Assembly (NCBI GenBank): GCA_015487435.1
Contig: WFPU01000010.1
Coordinates: forward strand, 1 to 7,786
Length of the DNA: 7,786 bases
DNA from: Sulfurimonas sp.
GTDB taxonomy: Bacteria; Campylobacterota; Campylobacteria; Campylobacterales; Sulfurimonadaceae
Reading direction: 5' to 3'
The position numbers and the translations under genes are program-made. Shown in pieces: positions 1 to 7,700 of this stretch. Numbering within the stretch: position 1 is the stretch's first letter; every line of letters begins with the position of its first letter. The notes under the pieces are model-generated. The model saw nothing but the letters and a program-made list of their open reading frames with translations. It did not search any database and was not told the DNA's origin.

Positions 1-635
1 TTTTCATACATTGCTAGTCTAGTTTTAAAAGCGATAGAATAAGTGGTGATAATTCCATCTTTTTTTATAATGTTAGATAAATCTTTAAAGTACTCTTTTG
101 TCCAAAGAATAGGATTAGTTTTTGGAGAAAAAGCATCTTGATATATTATGTCAAACATATTACTAAAAAATTGTTTTATATATTTTCTTGCATCACCTAA
201 ATAAACTTTTACTTGCCAGAACTCATTTTTATAAACTCCATCATCTACTAAAGCCGAAATAATCTCTTTAAATTGATCAAACTCTTTTGGATAAGTAAAA
301 TCTTTTAATGAACTTACTAAGGAGCTATCTAATTCAGGAGAATATATATTTATTTTTGCTTTTATATTATTTTGCTTGACATGGTAAAGTGTAGCAAGTG
401 TATTAAAACCTAAACCAAAACAAATATCTAATATATTTAGTTCATCTTTATCTTGCATATATTTAAAAGCTGGAATTACATGCTTTGCAAGGGACTCCCT
501 TAATGCTCCATCTTTTATAGAGTGATAATATTCATCATACTCTTTTGAATAAGCGGTGTATGAGCCATCATCACTTAATTTTAGTGAATGCTCATTAGAT
601 TCCCAATCAAATTGAGGAGGACTACCTACAATCAT
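1..635 (-). CDS. mnmD: tRNA mnm5s2U34-forming methyltransferase MnmD (MnmC N-terminal domain type), 3' end outside window
   Basis: This enzyme methylates the aminomethyl group on wobble uridine 34 of certain tRNAs, using S-adenosylmethionine, in the cytoplasm. The reading frame was translated by hand from the ATG at 635; 211 codons are open to the window edge. An AdoMet-binding motif I is visible at residues 69-79 (LDICFGLGFNT), a GDAR at 147-150, the family's DAF-SPKTNP-LW block at about 168-178, and a TYS-----TR element near 198-205; these match the MnmD/DUF752 methyltransferase as I know it. The N-terminal FDWESNEHSL is also typical. The start is supported by AAAGGG 9 nt upstream. It lies only 19 nt after res with no terminator in between, so it is probably co-transcribed with the restriction operon although its role is housekeeping. 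Because the C-terminus is missing, I cannot tell a standalone MnmD from a bifunctional MnmC with an FAD oxidase domain. Confidence 0.88.
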   Translation of the reverse strand, partial: MIVGSPPQFDWESNEHSLKLSDDGSYTAYSKEYDEYYHSIKDGALRESLAKHVIPAFKYMQDKDELNILDICFGLGFNTLATLYHVKQNNIKAKINIYSPELDSSLVSSLKDFTYPKEFDQFKEIISALVDDGVYKNEFWQVKVYLGDARKYIKQFFSNMFDIIYQDAFSPKTNPILWTKEYFKDLSNIIKKDGIITTYSIAFKTRLAMYE

Positions 636-644
636 TGAAATTTT

Positions 645-650
645 CCCTTT
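645..650 (-). promoter_or_regulatory. ribosome binding site of mnmD
   Basis: AAAGGG lies on the minus strand nine bases before the ATG at 635, inside the 19-nt gap after the res stop codon (TAA, 655-657). It supports the chosen start and shows that the downstream gene has its own translation signal. No promoter or terminator fits in the gap, so the gene is either transcribed from the operon or from a promoter inside res. Confidence 0.65.
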
Positions 651-654
651 ATAA

Positions 655-3600
655 TTAACCTAATATCTTATCAAACATAACACCAATATAACTATTCTTA
701 TGGCTTCGAGTTTGAAATAATACATTTTTATTTTCAAAAAACTGATGTGTTAAGTTTGTGTGTAGCTCATTCAATGTAGATAATGAAGTATTTGAAAGTA
801 TAAATGAATTCAACACTGTGTTTGTATCACCAAGTTCTGCTTCAATATCCTTTATTGTAATTGCCAAGTTCATCTTAGGGTCATTTCTTGGATTTGAGTT
901 TCTTATACCTTTTGGGTCTATAAAGCTAATGTATTGCTTACCACCTTTGATAATCCACATAATAAAATCTGGATAAAAATTACCCTCGGTAAAAAACCCA
1001 AGTCCTGTTTTACTTTGGTTTCTAAGTAGGTATATCTCTACATCTTTATATTCATCAGTTGTTCTTTTTATATAAACACCTAAATCCTCTACAAAATCTT
1101 TTTCTCCATCATTTAGTTCTATTGGTTTGATAGATAAAGCTGTTTCGCCTTTGTTCTTAAATACAAGAGGATTGTATAAGTGTTTATCAAATCTAAAAGC
1201 ACTAAAATCTCTTTTAGATAATAAATGAAGTTCGGCATCATCTATAACACCACTCTCAAGCATTGTTCTAAGAGCTTCTAATCTCTTTATAAGCTCTGTT
1301 TCTTTGTCTTCTACTGTAATGGTATAATTATCTATTAAGTTAGCACGGTCTCTTATCTCGTCCAATTCTCTATATTCTAAAAATTGGCTCTCCCACTCAC
1401 TCTTTTTATACTCATAAAATGACTTCATATACTTTTTAAGAAGTGTAATCATAATTGTTTCAAAGTAAGAGAGGTTTTTGAAGCTATATACATTCATATT
1501 ATCTTTTGGAATAAGTAGTTTATACCAATCATTAAATTGAAGTATCATCTGAATATTTTCTTTAGATATATTTAGATTGCTCCAATTCTTTTCATTTTTG
1601 AACTGTTGAAGTGCGAAAAATAGATTATCAATATTGATAAAACTAAGATGAGTATCTTGAAGTATCTCGCTGTTTAATTCAAGCTTATCTCCACTTCTAT
1701 TTTGACTTGCTAACTCATCGACTGGTTTATATAAACTTAACACAACTCTTTTATGTATAGTAGTTGTTTGAACATACTCTAAATCAAGCTTAACTTCTTT
1801 TTTGAAGTCCTTTGCATCTTGTAAATCTAAAACCTTTAACTTCTTAGTTTTATATTTGTTATCATATATCAATGGTAGAACAAACTCTACTCTTTCATCA
1901 GTAGGAACACCCTCATCTTTTAGGTAGTCCTTAAATGCTTTCATATAGTCAGCTTTTAGTCCAAAGATATTTAGTGTTTCTATTGAGCGATATTTTCGTT
2001 CAAGTTCTTTGCCTTTTATAGCACTACTTCTTTTAAGAGTAAAATCATAACCTTTAAGTCTTACTCCACGACCAAATAATTGAATAATCTGAGAACCCTC
2101 TTTTTTCCCTATATTCATAAGCCCCATAGTGGATACTCTCCAAGAACTCCAACCCTCACTAAATTTCTTTGAACCTATAAGTATATTCAGGTTTGAAGTA
2201 GTGTCATTTATACTTTTGAAAAGTGAGCTTGAAAAATCTCTACTTGCTATACTCATACCATTAGCTTCACATATCTTTACAAGCTTATCACTATCGCCAA
2301 CATTGATAACACCAAAGTATTCATTCTCTCCAATCCTAAGAGCTATCTCTCCATCTACACCTTTTAAGTTTTCTATATGAAGACCACCACCTGAAGCATT
2401 AAATATTATGTTTAGCATATCATCAAACATAGCACTGGCATCAAGTTTAGTAGTTAATTTTATATGTTCTAAAAAGTCAAACTTCTTAGCAAATATATCA
2501 CTTCCATCTTTTTTATTTAATCCACTATCAAAGCTCATTATTTTGTTAATGTTAGCAATACTTTCACTTCTATTTTTGATAAACTTATTTATAAAAAGTA
2601 ATACATCTACAACATCAGATACATCTTTACCACTACTTTTTCTAACAGCATTTACACTTGAACCTACAAAAACCATAAGAGGCTTTTCAATCAAGTAAGG
2701 TTTTATCAAAGCTCTTGAACTCTCATAGATTTTCATCTGTTGATAAAAGCTAAGAAGTGAAGCTGTTAAGTAAGTCTGTTTTATCTCATCATTGTCTTCA
2801 CTAAGATTTAGAATAGAGTAATCTTTTCCATACCCATCTTTGTAAAAATACTTATAACTATAATCAAATATAATAGCCTTGGTATATTCATTTTCTAAAT
2901 CAGTTTTCTTTTTACCAGTGCTTGAGTTTATAGCTTGAGCAAAAGTTGCTGAGTATTCAAAAGCAAAACCATTAGCTGAGAGCTTATCTCTGTTTGTTTT
3001 CCATATCTCGCCCTTAGCTCCACGGTGTCCCTCATCAATAAATACAAGGTTATTATCTTCAAAGCTATCAACTGCTACTGTCTTATCTCCGTTTTCTTCT
3101 CCAAGTTTCGTTATCTCTATAATCTCAATAGCATTACTTTCAAAAAGTCCTTTACTATCTTTAGAAAATATCTCTGCTTCTATGTTTGAAGCTTGAAACT
3201 CAACAAGATGCTGATTTGATAATCCCTCATTAGGAGTTATCAAAACTGTTTTATTAATCTTAATTTTACCTTTAGCATAGTGGCTAAACTGCAATATATT
3301 CATTTGAAGTAAAAGAGTTTTTCCGCTCCCCGTAGCATTATATAAAGCAAGTTTATTTAATTCCGTTTCATCATACTCTGTAAGCTTCTCTTTTTGGTTG
3401 TCTATATCAGTATTAAAATCTGCAAGATAAGTGTTTAAGTCTTGTAATAATTGCTCTTTATCATCAAAGTATTTATCTAAATAAATCTCAATAAAAAGTA
3501 GTGATAGGTATTGAAAATATTTCCACTTGATACCACGACCCATAGTCTTAGTATGTCTTACTATATTTTCATCATACTCTTGAAGCTTATCATCACTTAT

Positions 3601-3777
3601 GATTTTGTATGTGCTTATCAGCTTGTCTTTTAGTTCGTGATAAAAAAGAGAGTTATCATTTTCATCAAGGTCTTCAAGTCTTGAAGCTTTTAAGTCTTTT
3701 GCTAATGTTTTAAAATCTTCTACACCAAAGAGTGATAATAGATAAGAGTTTAATACTAACTTTTCGTTAAATTTCAT
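655..3777 (-). CDS. res: Type III-like restriction enzyme Res subunit (SF2 helicase plus PD-(D/E)XK nuclease)
   Basis: This is the ATP-dependent translocase and endonuclease of the system, acting in the cytoplasm on unmethylated foreign DNA in complex with Mod. The 1040-residue protein shows superfamily 2 motifs in order: Walker A ATGSGKT at 148-154, motif II DEGH at 248-251 followed by RGAKG, motif III SAT at 276-278, a motif V region IGSKKFSEGW at about 534-543, and motif VI QLFGRGVR at 566-573. Near the C-terminus, PD at 936-937 and FIDPK with D954 and K956 form a PD-(D/E)XK nuclease site (PD-X16-D-P-K), so the nuclease looks intact. Length and domain order fit Type III Res subunits. The ATG at 3777 overlaps the end of fic by 11 nt and is preceded by GGGAG 7 nt upstream. 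Motif II as DEGH instead of DEAD/DEAH is a variant I associate with this family. Type I HsdR is less likely, because the nuclease is C-terminal and no specificity subunit is present. Confidence 0.9.
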   Translation of the reverse strand: MKFNEKLVLNSYLLSLFGVEDFKTLAKDLKASRLEDLDENDNSLFYHELKDKLISTYKIISDDKLQEYDENIVRHTKTMGRGIKWKYFQYLSLLFIEIYLDKYFDDKEQLLQDLNTYLADFNTDIDNQKEKLTEYDETELNKLALYNATGSGKTLLLQMNILQFSHYAKGKIKINKTVLITPNEGLSNQHLVEFQASNIEAEIFSKDSKGLFESNAIEIIEITKLGEENGDKTVAVDSFEDNNLVFIDEGHRGAKGEIWKTNRDKLSANGFAFEYSATFAQAINSSTGKKKTDLENEYTKAIIFDYSYKYFYKDGYGKDYSILNLSEDNDEIKQTYLTASLLSFYQQMKIYESSRALIKPYLIEKPLMVFVGSSVNAVRKSSGKDVSDVVDVLLFINKFIKNRSESIANINKIMSFDSGLNKKDGSDIFAKKFDFLEHIKLTTKLDASAMFDDMLNIIFNASGGGLHIENLKGVDGEIALRIGENEYFGVINVGDSDKLVKICEANGMSIASRDFSSSLFKSINDTTSNLNILIGSKKFSEGWSSWRVSTMGLMNIGKKEGSQIIQLFGRGVRLKGYDFTLKRSSAIKGKELERKYRSIETLNIFGLKADYMKAFKDYLKDEGVPTDERVEFVLPLIYDNKYKTKKLKVLDLQDAKDFKKEVKLDLEYVQTTTIHKRVVLSLYKPVDELASQNRSGDKLELNSEILQDTHLSFINIDNLFFALQQFKNEKNWSNLNISKENIQMILQFNDWYKLLIPKDNMNVYSFKNLSYFETIMITLLKKYMKSFYEYKKSEWESQFLEYRELDEIRDRANLIDNYTITVEDKETELIKRLEALRTMLESGVIDDAELHLLSKRDFSAFRFDKHLYNPLVFKNKGETALSIKPIELNDGEKDFVEDLGVYIKRTTDEYKDVEIYLLRNQSKTGLGFFTEGNFYPDFIMWIIKGGKQYISFIDPKGIRNSNPRNDPKMNLAITIKDIEAELGDTNTVLNSFILSNTSLSTLNELHTNLTHQFFENKNVLFQTRSHKNSYIGVMFDKILG

Positions 3778-4723
3778 CTACAATCTCCCAATACCCACCT
3801 TTTAAACCACCAACTCTGACAAGTAAACCATCATCTTTTAATTTTTTGATAACTTTCTTTACGCCAGATTCACTAAGTTTGGTTTTTTCACATAGTTCTC
3901 TAATGGTAATAGTGTTATTTTTCTTAATTAAAGCCATAATCTTTTGGTTACTTTTTTGGTTACTTTTTTGGTTACTTTTTACTATCTGTTTTTTAACAGT
4001 TTTTAAAATAACATCAAGCATAAACTCAACAAAAATTGTACTGTCTGCATTAGTTGTAGAATCTTCTAAGGCTTTATAATATTGTTGTTGATAATCTCTT
4101 ACTATACTTTCAGTTGGTATTGCTGAAAAAACTTCTCTCCAATGATATAAAATCACACTCTGCCAAAGTCGCCCTATCCTACCATTTCCATCACTAAAGG
4201 GGTGTATAAACTCAAACTCATAGTGAAATACGCAAGACTTTATAAGTGGATGTTCATCACTATTTTCTAGCCACTCGAACAAATTTTGCATTAAGTTAGA
4301 TACAACGCCATAAGGTGGTGCTATATGAGTTCCAACTTGAACATTTACACCTCTTAGTTTTCCAGCTGTTGTTAAAATCTCATCCATTAAAATCTTATGC
4401 GCTTTTAGTAAATCTTCAAGATTGTACGGCTTATATTTTTCTATACTTTTATAAGCTTCTATAGCTCCTCTGACCTCTGCAACTTCTAGCATAGTGCCAA
4501 GAACAGGCTTACCATCTAAAATGGCGGTAATCCTATCCTCTCCCATAAAGTTACCCTCTATCTCAAGAGTTCCTGCTAAAGTTTTTATACGATTTTTTCT
4601 ACGAAGCTGAGGAGTTATAATCTCTTTTTTATTATACTCTATGCGTGTTAGTTCCTCTCCTATGGCTGTAGAGAGTGACAACATTTTACTTGTTATTGTA
4701 TAGGGTGGTTTATAGCTACTCAT
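3767..4723 (-). CDS. Fic-domain protein with N-terminal inhibitory motif and C-terminal winged helix
   Basis: Fic proteins usually transfer AMP, or another nucleotide moiety, to a hydroxyl side chain of a target protein. The 318-residue product carries the full catalytic motif HPFSDGNGRIGR at 174-185, with H174 as base, D178 as metal ligand and N180/R182/R185 for phosphate binding. A flap-like segment GKLRGVNVQVG lies at 121-131. TLEIEG at 52-57 fits the (S/T)xxxE(G/N) inhibitory helix, with E56 as the blocking glutamate; being N-terminal to the Fic core, this places it in class II (self-inhibited), similar to the Shewanella SoFic architecture. A lysine-rich linker with KSNQ repeats (249-260) leads to a winged helix-turn-helix (about 262-314). 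The ATG at 4723 overlaps mod by 8 nt and the stop overlaps res by 11 nt, so it is an integral operon member. The target is unknown; regulation of the restriction subunits or a toxin role is inference. Soluble, no membrane segment. Confidence 0.92.
   Translation of the reverse strand: MSSYKPPYTITSKMLSLSTAIGEELTRIEYNKKEIITPQLRRKNRIKTLAGTLEIEGNFMGEDRITAILDGKPVLGTMLEVAEVRGAIEAYKSIEKYKPYNLEDLLKAHKILMDEILTTAGKLRGVNVQVGTHIAPPYGVVSNLMQNLFEWLENSDEHPLIKSCVFHYEFEFIHPFSDGNGRIGRLWQSVILYHWREVFSAIPTESIVRDYQQQYYKALEDSTTNADSTIFVEFMLDVILKTVKKQIVKSNQKSNQKSNQKIMALIKKNNTITIRELCEKTKLSESGVKKVIKKLKDDGLLVRVGGLKGGYWEIVDEI
3785..3789 (-). promoter_or_regulatory. ribosome binding site of res, inside fic
   Basis: GGGAG on the minus strand ends seven bases before the res ATG and lies within the last codons of fic. 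Together with the 11-nt gene overlap it indicates that ribosomes finishing fic can restart on res (translational coupling), and it fixes the ATG at 3777 as the start. Confidence 0.6.
3942..3980 (-). repeat. 12-bp tandem repeat (about 3.25 copies) encoding KSNQ units in fic
   Basis: On the plus strand the unit GGTTACTTTTTT recurs at 3946-3957 and 3958-3969, with a third unit at 3970-3981 differing only in its last base, and four matching T bases precede the array. The copies are nearly identical at the DNA level, so this is a recent tandem expansion. On the coding strand each unit gives Lys-Ser-Asn-Gln. As 12 is a multiple of three, copy-number change lengthens or shortens the Fic to winged-helix linker by four residues without breaking the frame. 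Confidence 0.9.
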
Positions 4724-7700
4724 TGAACATCAACCTTTTAAACTCTTGTTCTATTAATTTAACTTTATAGTGGTCTTCATCTTTTCTAAGGTTATCTAAG
4801 TTGTTATCGCCATTTATGTAGATAGTGTCAAACTCTCTGTCATATACTGACCAATCCATTTTTTTGAAGAACTCATTTAGCTCATCACTGCTTTGTCCAT
4901 CTCTCCAAATGATAAGAATTTTCTCTTTTTTTAGATTTTGTCCCTCTACTACAAGATAACCTTTTAATAGCTCTATTCGTTTTACTACAAGACCTAAAAG
5001 GTAGTTAAATGTTTCTACTAAATCAATGTTAGTATCTTTTGTTTCTCCAACACTTGAAGTAGCAATTTTGAGTTTATAATCAAATGGAGTGCTAAAGGTA
5101 TCTATGTTTAGAAGTGAGCTTTGGCTCTCCACATCTAAAGAGTAGTTGAGAATATAGTCTTCTTTTGCTTTTGGATACATATCTAAGGTAGCTTCTTGCT
5201 CTTTTGTCTTTTTGAACTCAAGGTTATTGAGAGTGTCTTCATAGCTTTCAAGTTTGAAGTATTTGAAGATTTGAGAGATACCATTTTTTGTAGTTGGTTT
5301 GCCATCTTTCCAACTGTCCGAGTAGATTACTTTTTGTATTCTTGGTTTTGTAGCTGTATTAAAATATTCTCCCATCTCAACTAAAATATATTTTCTTTTT
5401 CCGTTGTCTTCACGATTAAGGTTGATAACAGCGTGTCCTGTTGTTCCTGAACCAGCAAAAAAATCTAAGATATATTCATTACTTGAAATTCCTAAATTTA
5501 CAACTTTCTCTATAAGCTTATCACTCTTAGGATAAGCAAAATGACCTACATCTTTAAACATTTTTTTTAATGTCAGTGTTCCATATTCATTTCTAACATC
5601 AGTTGTATCTAATATTGACCGTTCTCTTTTATAATCACTTCTATATTTTTCAATAATCATAAATGAACCATCTTGTTTTAGCTTACCCTTAACATTTATA
5701 TTTAAGTTTTCTAATGATTTAGGTTTCCCCCATCTCCATACTGTTTGAACACCTTGAGATACCAATGGATAGACTTCTATCCAATTATCTTGAGGTTCTA
5801 GTGAAACTTCATAAAAACCATTATCATCAATATTATTTTTATTTACATAAAATGGGTAGCATAAATTAGGTCTGTTTTTGTCATTAAACTTTATATTTCT
5901 ATTTCTTAATTCTCTATCATCAAATCCACTTATATTGTCAGTGTGCTTAAATTTCTTTTCTTTATCTAAAATAAGATTAAGTTCTTGTTTTTCATTTTTA
6001 GAATAAGCAACTAAGTAGTCGTGTGTTAATGCTATTCCTCCGTAATCTCTACCTCCCGGATTTGATTTAACTGTTATTTGAGAGATTAAATTATTTGTAA
6101 ATACAATATTTTTGATACTTTGTAAATTATTTAATTCATTATCATCAATACTGCTAAAAATTACACTATTACTGTTCATTAATTCTTTAGCATAGATTAA
6201 CCTGTCATACATAAAACTCATCCAAGAACTATGTTGATAAGAGTCATTATATAAAAATCCATCATTTCCAGTATTATATGGTGGGTCAATATAAACAGTC
6301 TTTATTTGTTCTCTATATCTATCTTGAAGTAGGTTTAATGCTCCAAAGTTTTCACTGTTAATAAGCACTCCATCTATATCTTCATCAAGATTATCAAAAT
6401 CACTTAAGAGCTTGTATTTGAACTTCATATCAAAAAACTTAGTGTCCAATACAAGATACTTTTCTTCTTTTAAGTCATCAGCACTTTGAACATCTACATC
6501 AAAAAGCTCTTTCCACTCTGCTAACTGCTCTTTATTTTCTAGTATGACTTTTAAAGTAGATTCCGTGTCAAGCACGGAATGACGAGAGGAGTCTATAATT
6601 TTATCAAGAGTGATACAGTAGTTAGTTTCTATAATAAACTTTTTCTTTTCCCATAACCTCTTTTGTAGCTCTTCAAGTTGAGTAAGAAATGAAATTATCT
6701 TTTGAGACACCTCTTTGAAAATTTTAACCTTGCCCATAACTTCTTCATACTTGATAGGACTATCCATAATATCATCTAAAAACAACATCTCATTTTTGAT
6801 ATAGAAGTCTAACTCACGACCTAAAAATCCACCTAAATCTTTGTGTATAAAGTAGTCAAAAGAGTTTCTACTTGTATAACTTTTTAAGTGCTTTTCAAAT
6901 ATAGTTCTTTTTTTATTTTTCTCTGTTGCTGCTAAAGTGTTTAGAGCATTTATAAACTCTAAATCTTCAACACTCTCAAGAGCTTTAGCTATTGCTTCTT
7001 CATTTAGTTTATCTTGCTTAAAACCTTTGCCTATGGCTTTATACTCAAAGTTTATATATAGCTCATCATCTATCACTTCACAAGGATTATCTTCTAAGGT
7101 TACAAATCTTCTCTCTTTATCGCTTGTGGCTTTGTTATTATTGCTCTCTGTTTGGGCATCACTAAGTTTTAAGTGTATAGTTTTGTCATTTACCTTAAAT
7201 GTATAATCTCTAAAATACTCTCCACTTTTTATATAGTATTGGTCGCTATTCGCCCAGTGGAGTTTTACCTCTTCGCCCTCATAAGGTATGGCATAAGTGT
7301 CTTTTTTGTATCTTCTAAGGCTTACAAAATCCCCGTCTTTGTAGTATCGTTTGAAGAAGTTAGCTAAGTGTGAAAATACATCATTTTCAAGGTTGTCTGA
7401 AGATGTTGTTGAAGATAACTGTTGTCTGAGTTCTATAACTTTTGGAAGTGTCTCGGGGTCTGCTCCAAGTGATTGTGCTTGTTGTATAGCTTCATCTAAC
7501 TCCTTTTGTATAGAGTTGTTGTCATTTGAGCTAAAAGCACTTGCTACACTTGATAAAAGGTCTTTATCTAAGAACTCATTTATCTCTTTACTCTTAGTGT
7601 TCATAATACGGTAGATACCAAAGTCTAAATCACTTTGGTCAAGTTGGAATATCTCGTTTAATATTTTTAGTAGTTTCTTTTGATTTTCAGTTTTACTCAT
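4716..7700 (-). CDS. mod: Type III-like restriction-modification Mod subunit (beta-class adenine-specific DNA methyltransferase)
   Basis: This subunit recognises the DNA target and methylates it, most likely adenine N6, using AdoMet; with Res it forms the restriction complex. The 994-residue protein has the catalytic motif DPPYNTG at 472-478 ahead of the AdoMet motif FAGSGTTG at 748-755, the beta-class order typical of Type III Mod. The segment between (about 545-705) should hold the target recognition domain. The N-terminal ~440 residues, starting with a segment containing LDFGIYRIM, make it much longer than the ~640-residue classical Mod; I recall long Mod proteins of this kind paired with DEAD/DEAH helicases. 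A ~190-residue C-terminal region follows the methyltransferase core. The ATG at 7700 has GAGG 6 nt upstream, and an in-frame stop at 7719-7721 excludes an earlier start. An in-frame palindrome adds RHSVLDTES at 373-381. The stop codon overlaps fic by 8 nt. Confidence 0.92.
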   Translation of the reverse strand: MSKTENQKKLLKILNEIFQLDQSDLDFGIYRIMNTKSKEINEFLDKDLLSSVASAFSSNDNNSIQKELDEAIQQAQSLGADPETLPKVIELRQQLSSTTSSDNLENDVFSHLANFFKRYYKDGDFVSLRRYKKDTYAIPYEGEEVKLHWANSDQYYIKSGEYFRDYTFKVNDKTIHLKLSDAQTESNNNKATSDKERRFVTLEDNPCEVIDDELYINFEYKAIGKGFKQDKLNEEAIAKALESVEDLEFINALNTLAATEKNKKRTIFEKHLKSYTSRNSFDYFIHKDLGGFLGRELDFYIKNEMLFLDDIMDSPIKYEEVMGKVKIFKEVSQKIISFLTQLEELQKRLWEKKKFIIETNYCITLDKIIDSSRHSVLDTESTLKVILENKEQLAEWKELFDVDVQSADDLKEEKYLVLDTKFFDMKFKYKLLSDFDNLDEDIDGVLINSENFGALNLLQDRYREQIKTVYIDPPYNTGNDGFLYNDSYQHSSWMSFMYDRLIYAKELMNSNSVIFSSIDDNELNNLQSIKNIVFTNNLISQITVKSNPGGRDYGGIALTHDYLVAYSKNEKQELNLILDKEKKFKHTDNISGFDDRELRNRNIKFNDKNRPNLCYPFYVNKNNIDDNGFYEVSLEPQDNWIEVYPLVSQGVQTVWRWGKPKSLENLNINVKGKLKQDGSFMIIEKYRSDYKRERSILDTTDVRNEYGTLTLKKMFKDVGHFAYPKSDKLIEKVVNLGISSNEYILDFFAGSGTTGHAVINLNREDNGKRKYILVEMGEYFNTATKPRIQKVIYSDSWKDGKPTTKNGISQIFKYFKLESYEDTLNNLEFKKTKEQEATLDMYPKAKEDYILNYSLDVESQSSLLNIDTFSTPFDYKLKIATSSVGETKDTNIDLVETFNYLLGLVVKRIELLKGYLVVEGQNLKKEKILIIWRDGQSSDELNEFFKKMDWSVYDREFDTIYINGDNNLDNLRKDEDHYKVKLIEQEFKRLMFNE
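4734..4739 (-). promoter_or_regulatory. probable ribosome binding site of fic, inside mod
   Basis: AAAAGG on the minus strand lies ten bases before the fic ATG (4721-4723), within the final codons of mod. The spacing is a little long, so fic expression may depend in part on coupling with mod translation, which terminates 8 nt inside fic. Confidence 0.45.
6560..6580. repeat. palindromic element inside mod (8-bp arms, 5-nt loop), possible inserted small dispersed repeat
   Basis: ATTCCGTG at 6560-6567 and CACGGAAT at 6573-6580 are perfect inverted arms around TCAAG. On the coding strand the element with its flank (TCGTCATTCCGTGCTTGACA...) is read as RHSVLDTES, residues 373-381 of Mod, just before the methyltransferase domain. 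It is locally G+C-richer than its surroundings. The sequence resembles, from memory, small dispersed palindromic repeats of diverse bacteria that share a GTCATTCC arm and a GCTTGAC core. Whether it is repeated elsewhere in this genome cannot be seen here. Confidence 0.65.

Noticed and set aside
655..3777. Res as a Type I HsdR subunit
   Set aside because: The nuclease motif is C-terminal, the partner is a beta-class Mod with DPPY, and no specificity subunit gene is present.
3942..3980. 12-bp repeats considered as iterons or CRISPR-like repeats
   Set aside because: There are no spacers and no origin features, and the units are in frame within fic and encode a plausible linker.
6560..6580. The palindrome as a transcription terminator within mod
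   Set aside because: No T run follows the stem on either strand, and the operon reading frames continue unbroken through it.
758..7614. Plus-strand open frames of 62-96 codons (for example 758-976, 2129-2380, 2408-2698, 3846-4079, 5196-5384, 6937-7206, 7173-7367, 7351-7614)
   Set aside because: All lie antisense within the well-supported minus-strand genes, have low-complexity Ser/Phe/Leu-rich translations expected from the reverse of AT-rich coding DNA, and show no family motif.
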